Shown here: one piece after another, positions 10,977-22,635 of the stretch | Layout of the letters: each line of letters begins with the position of its first letter | Numbering within the stretch: position 1 is the first letter of the stretch | Assembly: GCA_004764695.1 (NCBI GenBank) | Contig: SMSO01000034.1 | Location: 2,798,501 to 2,862,500 of the forward strand | DNA: 64,000 nt | Source of the DNA: Schizochytrium sp. TIO01 | Taxonomy: Eukaryota; Sar; Bigyra; Thraustochytrida; Thraustochytriidae | Reading direction: 5' to 3' | Made by a program: the position numbers and the translations under genes | The notes under the pieces: generated by a model | Database searches by the model: none | What the model saw: only the letters and a program-made list of their open reading frames with translations | Told to the model about the DNA's origin: nothing

Positions 10977-11078
10977 CATTCATTCATTCATTCACTCATT
11001 CATTCATTCATTCATTCGTTCATTCACTCATTCACTCACTCACTCATTACTGATAGAATGAGTGAGTGAGTGAGTGAG
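10977..11078. repeat. CATT/CACT tract ending in a perfect hairpin with a GAGT tract
   Basis: CATT and CACT units run to 11048, then flip to GAGT units from 11057. Bases 11033-11048 and 11057-11072 are a perfect 16-bp inverted repeat with an 8-base loop (ACTGATAG). Confidence 0.9.
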
Positions 11079-11698
11079 TACTCACTATGGATATATCAAT
11101 CATTCAATCATTTATTTCATTCATCCTTTCTCATCATTCATTTGTTTCATTTTGGAAACATACAGAGCTCTCTTGGTCTTGCTAGCAGTGGCAATATCAT
11201 TTACAATAGGAGTCAGAATAGTGCGAGTGGCGATGCACGAAGGCTAGAGATAAGACTAATGGGGGTTAGTCCATAGTATTCGTGAGATCATCAGGGATGG
11301 TGAATAATAAGAATGAATAATAGGTGACGGGGTGGGGTAAGAGCGATATAGAGCGAAAGTAGGAGTCAAGTGAGAGTAAATAGCTTGTCAATTTGTTGGT
11401 TTGCTTGGATGGCTGAGTGGTTACTAAGCCCTCGTTCACTCACTCTCACTCACTCACCCATTCAATCACTCACTTCATCTCTTAATCAATTCAATTCACT
11501 TATTCTTCACTCATTCACTGCCATTGTTGCCACTGTTTAGCGCAATCACTGATCGCCACGCTCAATTCATCGTTCAATGCCTTTGGTTCGTGGTTTATTT
11601 CTTTGCAGAGTACGTATGATGAATGAATGTTTGTAGAAGTACCTACTGTGATGAATGATGGCAGCCTGAACTTAGATTAAGGCCAGGAACAAAGTATT

Positions 11699-11704
11699 AG
11701 CAGT

Positions 11705-11751
<47 letters not shown>

Positions 11752-11765
11752 CAGTAGCAGCAGCA
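11699..11765. repeat. CAG trinucleotide repeat
   Basis: (CAG)14 uninterrupted at 11707-11748, flanked by TAG-interrupted CAG units. No supported gene reads through it. Confidence 0.95.
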
Positions 11766-14700
11766 TATTATAAAAGCAGTGGCCCTTTGGCTTTGCTCCT
11801 TGATGCTGCTTCGATAGGTGGCTCTAAGAGCGCAATAACTGCAGTAAAGAAAATGAAACAGATCAAAAAACAAACAAAACAAATCAATCCAAATCAATCC
11901 AAATCAAAGCATTCTAGCCGTAGAAGAAAGGCGCTAAGACTTTAAGTGAGTAATCAAATAAAACATTCGCATGGAATGGAGCCATGACTAGAGCAAGAAC
12001 TGCAGAGTTTGTGGTTGATTAATTCAATTGATTTAATCTATTTGAGTTCGCTTCCACGTAGGCACGCTGCAAGCAAAGATGGTCGAGAATATCAACTTTA
12101 AAGCAACGCAACTCGAGGAATGAATGCAATAACTAGATTTTTGAAGCTACAGCAAAGATGAGAATGATACCAAGATGATAGATAGCCCATTGAATATATG
12201 ATTGACGTCAGAATGATGAATTTCGTGGCAATGATGGAGGATTAAAATTGCAAATGAGCGGATGACCTGAGATTAAAAGTGCCTTCCTCCTGACCCCTCC
12301 CCGCCACTCAATGAATTTGGGTTGGTTATTGTTTACTTGCTGCTGCGTGAGGAAAACCCCTCTTCCCTGACCTGGCCTTATTTTTTGATGAATGTTCAGG
12401 TGGTTGATGTTTTTATACTAGTTTCTTTCGTCTTATCAAAATAATACGAAAAAAAGAAAATGAGATAGAAAAAAGAAAAAAAGAAACAGCCATATTACGA
12501 AGCGTCTGTTGTATAACAGCTACTACTAGTTGCTTTCGCGCTAGTGCAACGAGTAGGGCTCTGTTAGGAGTTAGGGTGGAAGAGCAAACGTATGGAGGAG
12601 AATCAATGAGTATGAATGAGCGCAAAAGAGCTTCAAAAATCAGAAACCAATAAGTAGAGGAAGAAATTTTAGTCTTAGGAGGCACTGCTTCATGTAGACA
12701 AAAATAGGTATACCATACCTACCAATAGTTGTTTTGAGAAATAGTAGTAGTGATTCAAGTTAGATTAAACTATTAGAATGATACCTCAGCGAAGAAATGA
12801 AAGTATCAGCAACAATTTGCGAAGGAAACGATAAAACTGACATAAGGCCTTTGCAAATAAAAGCAGCAGAGTAGTAGAGCTTTCACCTTGGCCGCTTTCG
12901 TCATGTGACCCTGGTTAGGTCAAATAAAAAACACATTTTGTCATCTTAAAATACTACTTCTAAACTTTTTAGACAAAGGGGATCGTAGCAAATGACAGAA
13001 TGAACCAATGGAGGGGAATCGTTGGCAAAGGCACTGATTCTCGCTCTTCCGCATAATTTCCCAAGGTGGGCTTGACATGGGCCTTGATGCAGATTTTTCA
13101 CCTACCTATCTAGGCAATGGAGACTTTCTCACGATTTGTTGCAAGTGGATTGAGCTACTTCAAGAGTTCTTTCAAATAGATTACGCGCGAAATTTTGTGA
13201 GGGAAAATCACAATGGTGGGGCAAACCTGTGTAGGCTTCACAGATGTCAAGGGGCCCCCGTGTGCCAAATAACAAACGCCTAAAGGAAGGCTTTGGCACT
13301 CCAGATTTCCGCTCCAATGCGTAAAATGCAAAATATGGCCTCGGATGAGCTGATCAAAATCACAGGATGCAAAATTACTTTATTCGCTGACATCTCACAA
13401 TTGAAACGGTTCATTTTAAAGAAACGGACCTCAGGGTTGCTGCTTGAAATTTGGAGAGACCTATGTTGTTACATTTACGTCTGGACAATCATCTCAAATG
13501 GTGTTGGGCGGTGCTACACGCGCGCACAACCACCAGATTTTGCGATTTCAGGTTGCCCTCAGACTACCGAGCGTCTTATCGTTTCACTTTCCTGTTCTGT
13601 TCTCTTTGATTTCTTCTGAGAGCGTCCAATTACCCCCGTTGCTGTGTATCTGTAGAAGCAGTGCACGCTAAAATTTAATGTCAAAAAAACTGGTGTTGTT
13701 GCTCACCCTCTAATCTCATAGACTCTTCCGTTTCATCTTGTATCATCAATAAGGCCAATATACGGCCATCTGCAAAAAACTCGAATTATGTTTTGATTAT
13801 ATGTTATCAAATTCAACTTGGTAGGCAATTTGAACCCCCTGGTTGACAGCACCTTCCATAGTCTTTGTTTTGCGATTGGAAAATTTTGAAATGAAATATA
13901 CACCATAGGTCACAAGGCATTTCCGAAAATATTAACAAAGAATGACATCGAAAGAATAGTGGATACTGGGATATTTTTGTTTGTTTGTTGCTGTTGCCGT
14001 TGTTTTTGGATACAGTCTTCTGCAAAACTTGCATGGGGTCTTTTATAAACCTCTAAATTTTTCTCTATTGCTTGTATGTTTCTTTCTTTATTGTCGAGCA
14101 TAGCTATATAAGTTTTAGAAAAAACTAATTTGCACGCACTCTGTTTATGCACGAGTAGAATTTCTATTTTCTACTTCTAAAATGACAATTTTCAATTATA
14201 AAAAAGAAAAGGAAAAGGAAAGAAACCCTGTGATTCGAAGAGAGGTTTGAAGAGGCTTTCCTCTGGTCTCCACTGGGCCATTGAATGCGCCATAAGGGGC
14301 AGTGGCGTGTGCTGCCTCAAAGGGTGCCAGAGCCGCAGTGGAGTGCGGTACATGTGCTCTCTTTGAAGTGCTGTGGACTCAGCTCCCTCACGTTCTACTG
14401 AGTAATGACCTCCTAGGTATCTCCTGGTTGATGATGATGCAAACTTTCAACGAGGCCATTTGTGGGAGCAAGCGAGCACAACCACTCAAACCGCAATCAC
14501 ATAGCACTTGCATAGCCCCAGCTATCCAAGAATAAGAGAGAACGAACAGAACGGAACCTGAACTGCTCGAAGACATTTGATACGAATGTTGTTGTAAAGC
14601 TTCCCATGGACTAAGTTACGAACTATGTAGGGTGAGAAGTTGAAGTAGTAGTAACTGTTGTGGTGGTATTTGATGTGGTTCGATGATTCTTAAAAGACAA

Positions 14701-16526
14701 GAACGCCCCCTCATGCTTGTAGTGAGAGTTCGCGGCGCCGCGACCGCATATTTTTGTTTTTCTGTTAATCTTTTTACTAATTATTTTAAAATCCTTATCT
14801 TTTTCTTTTCCCTTTTTTCAAAAATTTTATTCAGAAAATGAGTTCTGGCATGCAAGCCCAATGAAAGTAGAAGATAGCATACTGGCGGACAAAGCTTCAG
14901 GTTATCTGCATAACATAGTACACAGGTCCTACTCTTTGTAGGGACGTATGTAGATAGCTAGGTTGCAACAATATAAAATTGCAAAGTCCGCTGATGTCTG
15001 TATTACAGAGTACGGCTGGAGCAAAGCCAAGCTTGCAAGCAATTTGTGGAGGTCACTGAAGTAGTCCGTTCACCTTGCTTTGGAAAACACAGGAATGTAT
15101 GGCGCAAATCGCTAGTTTCGATTCTCATCCGTGGTTAGGTAAACCTAGCTCTTTGTAATTCAATGAACTTGGCATAGTTTGGTAGTTTCACTGTTTTTCC
15201 CTACGAATGGTGGTTGCGCAGTTCGCCAGCGCTATCCTTTGTCAAATTTAGACGTCACTTTTACCTGAATGGTTTGGCAGTTCTTGCTGAGTAGGTAGGT
15301 TGGTATCTTTTTCAAAATTGAATAAATTCATTGTGTCAGTAACATTCTTTTTAAAGTTATTGTCAATAGCTTTCACTTCGCTTGCACTAACTTCGACTTC
15401 TCGTTTTCATTGAGGATGGACACTTTCAATTTAGCTACTCCTGCTTAAGAAAAATTATAAACCTAGAGAATCGAAGCAAGGTGTGGACAGGTATTGCACT
15501 GTAGGACAATACAGGCCTAAACCTCGACGAATACTAGTTAGCTATGTCGTAGACGGAGCTTCAATGATATAAATGGCAGTATGTAGATGTAGGCTTCTCT
15601 ACATTTCATTATCTACCTCGAAGATTGGGGCACGTTGCTACGATGAAGCTCTGATCAGCCATCAAGGGGGCTAGAAAGGAACTACCTAGGTCCCAAGTAA
15701 GGCAGGTATTACGAGAAAGCACAGGAGTAATTTATACTTCAGTATCCATTATTTTCTGACATATATTGGTACAAAGAGAATTGTTGTAGCCTTGCCTGGT
15801 CAAAAGCCCAACCCAGCTGCTTATCATATGCGGAGGTCAACCGAAGAGTCGTCGGATGATCTTGGCTTCAGTCTACACCTCAGAGTAGAAGTCGCACGTT
15901 TGGATATCGTCTTCAATCTCTTAGAAATTCAATACTGATAACAGATACACTGTACACCCTATAACTCGTGAGGTCATTTCCGGAGAACATGAGCAAAGGT
16001 AATATTGATACTCTTTTCATCACTGTATCCCATTCGTAGTGTTGCCCAAAATTGGTAAACTCGTTATCTGCCCACTTCTGAAGCTGTAGTGCACTCAAGC
16101 TTTAGGCAAGACGTTGTCCTTAGGCCCATACCCAAAATACATAAACAGTTTGGATGCGTTTGCCTTTACATCAACGAACATTAGCTTCAAAGTGATATCC
16201 CAACCTATTCAGAAACTAGATGTGGTGATTGGGAGAAACCAACCATGAACTGAAACGCTGAAGACAGGTGAGTATGGGCAACGATTTATATAGATACAGG
16301 TTTAACAGCAACTTCGCGAGACAGGTAACAGATTTGACTTCAAGATTGAATGAGAACAGCTTGACCTGACAAATTTATTTATCTAAATGGGCCTGCCCAA
16401 AGTGGGTGGGCTCAAGGTTGTCATCTCTGCTTCTTTGAAACATAAACTCAAAGACTCAGATTACTGAGAGCTCTTTCTGCATTTTAACCCTGACTGATAA
16501 CTTCGTCTGAGTACAGCGGGACATGT

Positions 16527-16547
16527 GCAAGCAAGCAAGCAAGCAAG
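16527..16547. repeat. GCAA tetranucleotide repeat, five units
   Basis: (GCAA)5 followed by G, about 175 bp before the TBCK start. Confidence 0.9.
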
Positions 16548-16721
16548 TAAGCGAACTTTACCAAGAGGGACATATTACATATGTACCTATAAGAACACAT
16601 AGGAGTCTAACTTGCTTCTCTTCGATCTATGAGTAGAGGTCAATCTTTGTCCTTTTTGTCAAGAAATAGAAGCACAAACAACATGTAAGCTGGTGTGGGC
16701 AGGGTGTCTGCTGCGCAAGCC

Positions 16722-19700
16722 ATGGCAAATCTTGCTCGAGTAATACAAATTCCTCTTCTAGACAACGCCCCTTTCCTGAGCCAAGGCTCTGCTTCCTACA
16801 ATGAAGATGTGGACGACCGGGACACCGAAGAAGTTGAACTTCAGTCCATCGACTCCGAGACAGAGCGCAACAAAGACGAGGCACATGATACTTCAGGGAC
16901 GGGTACTCGAAGACAGAAACAATGGATGAGACTTGGACGCAAACAGCCCCGCGACTCGCCTTTTGGTGGGTTCATTTCGCGATACGGCTGGTTAGTTCGC
17001 AAAGCTAGCCAATGTCCATTCCTACTCCCGTATCTTGGCCATCCTTTCGAAACGCCACGAGATCTAAATTCCTTCCTAGACCATGGTGTCGTTTATGCTG
17101 TACATGCATACCCAGACTCTAAACAGAGCCTTCGCAACGTATTTTTCTGCAAACTGCAGGACTGGACGTCAAAACATGAGAATCCTGAAATGTCACACCC
17201 TGGAGTTATTCGAGAGTTAATCTCAGATGTCGTGAGGTCTACACCAAATCAAATTCTGTCTCTCTTACGGAATATCATTGCGCAAATACTCAGCGCTTTA
17301 CTATTTCTTCATGAGAACGGAATCAGCCATAATTGTTTGCACATTAACGACATTCTTGTCAGTGGCTCAGAAGACCAATCTTTTGACAATACTACGCAAG
17401 CATCAACGAAGTCTTGCATCCATATACAAATTTGCAATTACAGTCTTCCCTGGCTTGCGGGGCGCAACGTGACCCGTGGGAACATCCTGGAAGAGCACAC
17501 CCAGACATGGCTTGAATTTGCTGCTCCCGAGGTTCTGTTTCTCGAGCCAGGGAGTATGTGCGCACCAGAAGATACATTTCACCCGCAAGGCGACGTTTGG
17601 GCCCTTGGCATGCTCCTTGCCTCTTTAGTAGGCTTTAGTGGAGACATCAAGGGGTCAGAGAGTCTTGCACTTGATCAACTCGAGGACTTTGCAAATCGAG
17701 CAGCAAAATTGGGGCAAGAACCCTACTCTTTAGCTGACGAAGTTTTGTGTGAGCTCAAAGGTGTGGATATAAACTTTCACGATCTTCTCCGTCGATGTCT
17801 TTACTTCAATCCTCAGCATAGAGACTCAGTACGGCAGCTTTTATCACACCCTTTTCTCGCTGGATACAAATTGCCGCGCATCCCAAGATATTCACTTTGG
17901 AGTGAGGCAATTGCTTGCCCTGTAAAACCGTCGTCAGTTCCTCCTCCGGCGTCTGCAATCAATCAACTATTTCAACTACGTGGATGCGGTGCTAGACTTG
18001 GAGTGCAAGATCACTTGTTGAACCAAAGATACTCAGGACAAGTATCTGAGGCTACCGCACTTCTCGAAGAAGAGCTCCGCCGAGCCATTTTTGAAGTCTC
18101 TGAGGGGAAGCCTGTCAACGATGCACTGCACAAAAGTTTAAGTGAGCCCGAATCATTAACCAAAACGGATGAGCTTAAAAACGATGCCAATAATATTTCT
18201 GAAAACCCTGAGGTTGAGGGAACCGTATCTTCTCAGCTGTGGAAGCGTGCATTAACTGGCTTGAAGTTCAGTGGTTCAAAAGTGAACCAATTGGCTTTCA
18301 AACAAGCTACAGGTGAAAACGAGCCGCTTAGTAGTACTCAGGCAAGTAACACCTCAAGTGTTCGATCTCGAGTGTCTGGACCAGCATCTGCTCACCGACA
18401 CTTTCTTCTCCGAAGAATTGTTGAAATTCAACAAGTCATTGCTTTGCTATGTTTGAACCAAGGAAACTTGCAACTTAATGTAGAGCTTCGACGACTTGTT
18501 GAACGTGCGAGCGTGGCAGCTACGGTAGATGGCGATGCGAGTCTGTCAGTCTCGTTTCGCTCTTTGACATGGCTTGCCCTCCTCAATATCCCTCTCCATC
18601 CGGCAACACCAGGATCCGAACAAGACTCCACCTCGGGCGCCCCTCTGGATGTGGCTGACTCTATTTATTTAGAGTATGATATTCTCAAGCCCCTTCTTCG
18701 AGGGGCTCACCCAGTTAATCATCAACTGGTTCAGGATATTCCCAGATGCCATCAATATCACCCGGCTCTACAATCTGGGGAAATGCGAAAGCAAATTGCA
18801 AATGTACTTAAGGCATGGGTCCTAAGTAACCCAAAAGGTGCTTATTGGCAAGGTATGGATTCTCTTGCTGCTACGATATGCGTAATGTTCCCCGGTAACG
18901 AACCCGTAGCATTTACTGTATTCAATAAATTTGTTGCAACGCATCTGGCGGGTCTCTTCACAGCGGCTTCAACAATAGATGCTAAGGTTCATGATCAACG
19001 GATTCACCAACGTCTGAGTGCACTTGAGCAAATGCTTACCTTTCATGACCCCGTATTAGCTGCTCACTTGCAGAAGCTAGGTGTGGAAATGGAGCATTTT
19101 GCGCTTCCCTGGATCTTGACAATGTTTGCTCATGTTTTGCCAATTGAAACAGTTTGGCGCATGTGGGATTTCTGCATGGTCAGGGAACCTGGCCGCGGAG
19201 TGTCCCTTCTTTGTGTGACAATGCTCGTTGAACTTCGGGAAGTTTTATTTAACTTTACAGAGTTTGGTGAAACTGTATCATTCCTTACCCGTTTACCCAT
19301 TTGTCTTGACGAGCTTGCACATCGCTGTTTAGTTCTTGCCCGGGCTGCTGACAAGCTATCACCCGAGCTTGCGCCACTCTCATGGAGTGCTGCAATATCT
19401 AAGAATCCTTCAATCACTTTACAGTCTCCATCAATCTCCTGGGAAGCAGTTTTACGTTACCGTCCGAAATTGTTTTTGGTCCGCATTGACAGCTCGGATG
19501 AAAGTCAAGAAGTAATTTCTTCAGCTACAGAGCCACGTTCAAATAAGGATGCATTTTCACCGCTTCAAATTAAAGCAGATCCCGATTTATGTTCTTCTAA
19601 TCTCGAAGAAATCGTCGCGCGATGTAGAGAACTGAGCAAAACGCAGCATGTAATTGCGCTTTTTAGCTTTGAGCAGGAATTGATCACGCCGGTTATTGAG

Positions 19701-19766
19701 CACCTGGTTACAGATCTCCATTTTCCTTTCGTATGTCTTTTAGAAGGAGTCTCGCGAGAACAGTAG
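16722..19766 (+). CDS. TBCK-like protein: pseudokinase, TBC Rab-GAP and rhodanese-like domains
   Basis: A 1014-residue protein with the TBCK order of domains; TBCK acts in membrane traffic and mTOR-linked signalling as a putative Rab GTPase-activating protein. Residues about 95-390 resemble a protein kinase but with the catalytic loop HNCLHIND at 203-210 in place of HRDLxxxN and CNY in place of DFG, so it should be inactive; the APE (FAAPEVL) and D.WALG segments are kept. The TBC domain (about 655-870) keeps both catalytic fingers: R675 in QDIPRCH and Q710 in AYWQGMD. The C-terminus (RPKLFLVRIDSSDES, HVIALFSFEQ) fits the rhodanese-like fold. The open frame extends 9 codons upstream to a GTG at 16695; the first ATG, at 16722, is taken as start. 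Single exon. High confidence in family. Confidence 0.9.
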   Translation: MANLARVIQIPLLDNAPFLSQGSASYNEDVDDRDTEEVELQSIDSETERNKDEAHDTSGTGTRRQKQWMRLGRKQPRDSPFGGFISRYGWLVRKASQCPFLLPYLGHPFETPRDLNSFLDHGVVYAVHAYPDSKQSLRNVFFCKLQDWTSKHENPEMSHPGVIRELISDVVRSTPNQILSLLRNIIAQILSALLFLHENGISHNCLHINDILVSGSEDQSFDNTTQASTKSCIHIQICNYSLPWLAGRNVTRGNILEEHTQTWLEFAAPEVLFLEPGSMCAPEDTFHPQGDVWALGMLLASLVGFSGDIKGSESLALDQLEDFANRAAKLGQEPYSLADEVLCELKGVDINFHDLLRRCLYFNPQHRDSVRQLLSHPFLAGYKLPRIPRYSLWSEAIACPVKPSSVPPPASAINQLFQLRGCGARLGVQDHLLNQRYSGQVSEATALLEEELRRAIFEVSEGKPVNDALHKSLSEPESLTKTDELKNDANNISENPEVEGTVSSQLWKRALTGLKFSGSKVNQLAFKQATGENEPLSSTQASNTSSVRSRVSGPASAHRHFLLRRIVEIQQVIALLCLNQGNLQLNVELRRLVERASVAATVDGDASLSVSFRSLTWLALLNIPLHPATPGSEQDSTSGAPLDVADSIYLEYDILKPLLRGAHPVNHQLVQDIPRCHQYHPALQSGEMRKQIANVLKAWVLSNPKGAYWQGMDSLAATICVMFPGNEPVAFTVFNKFVATHLAGLFTAASTIDAKVHDQRIHQRLSALEQMLTFHDPVLAAHLQKLGVEMEHFALPWILTMFAHVLPIETVWRMWDFCMVREPGRGVSLLCVTMLVELREVLFNFTEFGETVSFLTRLPICLDELAHRCLVLARAADKLSPELAPLSWSAAISKNPSITLQSPSISWEAVLRYRPKLFLVRIDSSDESQEVISSATEPRSNKDAFSPLQIKADPDLCSSNLEEIVARCRELSKTQHVIALFSFEQELITPVIEHLVTDLHFPFVCLLEGVSREQ

Positions 19767-20418
19767 TCTCACAAATATTCTTCTAAATATTAAAAGAGTT
19801 GTTGCTTTTTATTTATATAGCTACACAAAAGCAAAATAAAAATACTACCTAGGTATTGATTGCCTTGCAAGGAGGCTCTGCGACTTCTGTTCTCCAGTAC
19901 CTTTAGCTAGTACTATCTCAATTTTGCCGAGGGTAACATTTTCAAAAGTTCCAACTAGGTTCATGGGACTTTTCATGATGTCAAATTTGTAAACGTCCCT
20001 GCTGCTGCTGCTGCTGCTGCATTATCAATAATGATGAATTCCGCGAACTTCGAAGGTTCATGGCTCGACGCACTTGATACTAACATCACTTAGAGGGATC
20101 TTGATAGTAACGAGGTTGTACAGACCTTTCACCGATTCTTGGTCTCCGCTCCAACATCATATCATGCAGTTCACAAATAGTGCAACAGGAATTCGCACTA
20201 CTCGCAACTTCTACTGAAGCTTCTAGAGGGGTTTCTAGTACATGCTTTTTGCACCCCTTTCTGCCGCAATAGGTATTACTAAGACCGCTTAGCTCACTCT
20301 AGTATTATTCATGAGTACAATTAATAGGTAGTGCATTTGTCCCAAAATCATAAATACAACTTCTTATTGTGGCATTCTATAAGGTGAGAAAAAAACAAAA
20401 ACAGAAAACATTGCTCCG
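19767..20418. other. Intergenic region with a short CTG tract
   Basis: 652 bp after TBCK. (CTG)7 lies at 19999-20019. No gene seen. Confidence 0.55.
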
Positions 20419-20885
20419 ATGTCACACCAGATGCGAACAGCCCTTGCATATCGAGGGTCAATGCACGTTTCAGAGCAAGCAAAACCAAATCATCAAACTG
20501 TGAAAAAGGGATATCTTACGCTTGCAAAACACAGTCTCAACATAGAGGTTGTTTTAAAGGTTCTTTCTGACCGTTCAGTTATATGTCTTTTGATTGAGAA
20601 GAATCGTGTTCTAGGGCTCGGACGGTCAGGAACTTCTCCAGGATTGGCGAAACCAGCATCAAAGGCAAGGTAAACTAATATTTAAGTGGGGTTGAGTGTG
20701 TGACATATAGCTGCACGAGGGAGCAATCAATCGAACTCTGGGCAGGCAGGCTCCGTACTCCATTCGCTGCCATAGCGAGACACGGAAAGGCAAGTTCTTC
20801 TTTCAGCAAAAGAGACGAAAACACAACACCTCCTTCAGAAAGCAAAAAAGAATCGGCGTGCCCCTTCTTCACAGCTTTGCTGTAA
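20419..20885 (+). CDS. Possible small gene of unknown function, maybe with a 41-nt intron
   Basis: An ATG frame at 20419-20673 gives 84 residues (KKGYLTLAKHSLNIEVVLKV in the middle) that match nothing I recognise. The last codons run into GTAAAC at 20669. If bases 20669-20709 (GTAAAC...ATATAG) were removed, the frame would continue to a stop ending at 20885 and give about 140 residues. The second half (SCTREQSIELWAGRLRTPF, ending CPFFTALL) is also unrecognised. It stops 43 bp before the PIN-like gene start, so this could equally be that gene's promoter or 5'UTR. There is no homology to support it. Confidence 0.25.
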
Positions 20886-20928
20886 ACTATATAGCCCTCA
20901 GCTTTAGGAAAACTGGCATTGTAAGATC

Positions 20929-22635
20929 ATGACAAGCGCATTGGACCTGCTGTGGACGAGTGTCAAGGCAATCTTACCAGTGTTTTTGATTCTGGCATGT
21001 GGCGTCTTTGGTGTGCGCAAGGGCGTGTTTGACCAGCGCACGGGCGCGATGCTCTCTTGGCTAGTCAAGTTTGTCTTTGTCCCATCCCTTATGTTCATTC
21101 GTCTCGGAGAAGGCCTTTCGCAGGAACTTTTTGCAGAGGTCTGGATCCTCATGGTGATGGGTCTTATCGTGCTCCTTATTAATTGGGTGCTGGGAGCAAT
21201 GTTAGTGCCTATTGCCAAACCAACGCGATCGTTTCGTGTATGGTTTATCTATTCAATGACGTTTCCTAACATTACAGCCTTGCCTCTTGCTTTTATTGGT
21301 GCAGTTTGCGCCGGAAGTAAGATTCGGAGACCAGCTCGAACTGCTATTTTAGGCACCGTTGAAGGAGAATTCTATACTGCAACGGAGTGTGTTGAAGTTG
21401 GAGAACTGTATTTGTTTATCTACATCATTTTTCCTAATGTGCTTATCTTCGCAGCACCAACCATGCTCAATGCATTTTACAAACCTGATCCCGAAGCTGT
21501 TGATCAGGGCATTCAAGACCAATTCCACTCCAACGAAGATGAAATAGAGCCTCAACGTTCCGAAAGTCTTTCTTATCCTAAATCACAGATTAGTTCGGGC
21601 TTGGCTGATGTAGATGACTCAGAAGCCAATTACGGAGATGTGGAGCTTGCTTTACCTGCTCCAGAGACTCAAAGTCCTGAGGCCAAAAACAAACAAATTC
21701 CAGGGAGTGATTTGCAGAACAAGGACCCAACTTGCGCTATGGCTGACTCGGGAAGTTCCTTTTCTACTTCCAGTGAGGATATTGCGCACGACGGGTCTCA
21801 AAACGAAACGAGGGAGGTGCAAATAGAAAGTATTGAACAGTTGCCCAATCAGGCTGTCTCAGAAGCATCTGGTAAAGAGACACGAAACCTGGGCCGTATC
21901 TGGGGCCAGATTTTGATTGATACTGTGGTTCAGCCAGCAGTCTCCGGTCAGATAATAGCAATTATAATCTCCTTGATCCCTCCTCTTCAATCTTTCGTCT
22001 TTAGCAGCAACAGCTTTGCTACACCCTTTATTAGCGTTCTTCGCCTCTTTGCACCTGGCCTCGTTTCCATTATTACACTTGCGTTGTCCATTATTCTTGG
22101 CACCAAGCTCCTCAAAACTAAATATAAAGACCTTTGGGGAGGGAATGAAGCTGACACTGGTTTCTCGAAAAGGACATTGCTCTTCTTTGTGTTGGGTCGC
22201 ACAATTATTCTTCCGGGGATCGAGTTCGGCTTGCTTTATGCTGCTCTTGATATATTCCCAAATGATCAGATGCTATTAATTATCCTGTAAGTTTATCGCT
22301 AGTGGTTTGTGTTTGAAGGTAGAAAAGGTACCTGGATATCTAGACAAATTTGAAGCAGTTAATTTCACTGTAGTCATGCTGTGATGAGTGACAAGGAAAA
22401 GGCATCATGACGACTAACTCACTGATGACTGAAACGCTAATTTTTGAAAAACAGGTTTTTTGAGGCTTTTGTTCCTACGGGTAATATGTGTGCGATTTGT
22501 GCCCCCCCAGCCCAGGGCCAAATTATTAGCCTTGGCATGATTAATCAGTATCTTGTTGGCATCTTAACCATGACATTCTGGTGTTTCTTAACACTGTCCA
22601 TTACTACGGCAGTGACAGACCCATATTCTGTTTAA
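20929..22635 (+). CDS. PIN/PILS-like auxin efflux carrier family membrane transporter, two exons
   Basis: A 512-residue member of the membrane transport protein family that includes PIN and PILS carriers; the substrate in a protist is unknown. Exon 1 is 20929-22286 and exon 2 is 22455-22635. The 168-bp intron begins GTAAGT, ends AACAG and is phase 2, restoring LIILFFEAFVPTGN across the join. The N-terminal half has about five membrane helices (ILPVFLILACGVFG, WILMVMGLIVLLINW, SMTFPNITALPLAFIG). An acidic, Ser-rich cytosolic loop of about 130 residues follows (about 185-315). The C-terminal half has about five helices (ISGQIIAIIISL-like, FISVLRLFAPGLVSIITLAL, MINQYLVGILTMTFW). This two-bundle layout with a central loop is that of the family. 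Read-through of the intron would stop at 22288-22290 and lose the last helices. Confidence 0.85.

Larger units (their letters stand above)
10358..16721. other. Repeat-rich intergenic region of 6.4 kb
   Basis: No recognisable gene. The first 450 bp are GC-richer and likely hold the LARP promoter. The rest has tetranucleotide and CAG tracts, AT-rich stretches and scattered short open frames (for example 13293-13619) that match no family I know. Several of these frames begin at GTG or TTG and have no codon-like character. Confidence 0.55.

Noticed and set aside
13293-13671. Overlapping frames including FGETYVVTFTSGQSSQ
   Set aside because: Looked protein-like and retroelement-like at first, but no pol, integrase or gag motif could be placed.
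15100-15150. B-box-like GTTTCGATTCTC
   Set aside because: No matching A box or cloverleaf.
16695-16721. GTG-initiated nine-codon extension of TBCK
   Set aside because: Eukaryotic start is expected at ATG; the first in-frame ATG is at 16722. The same logic moves AP-1 gamma to 23949 and ALG11 to 32409.
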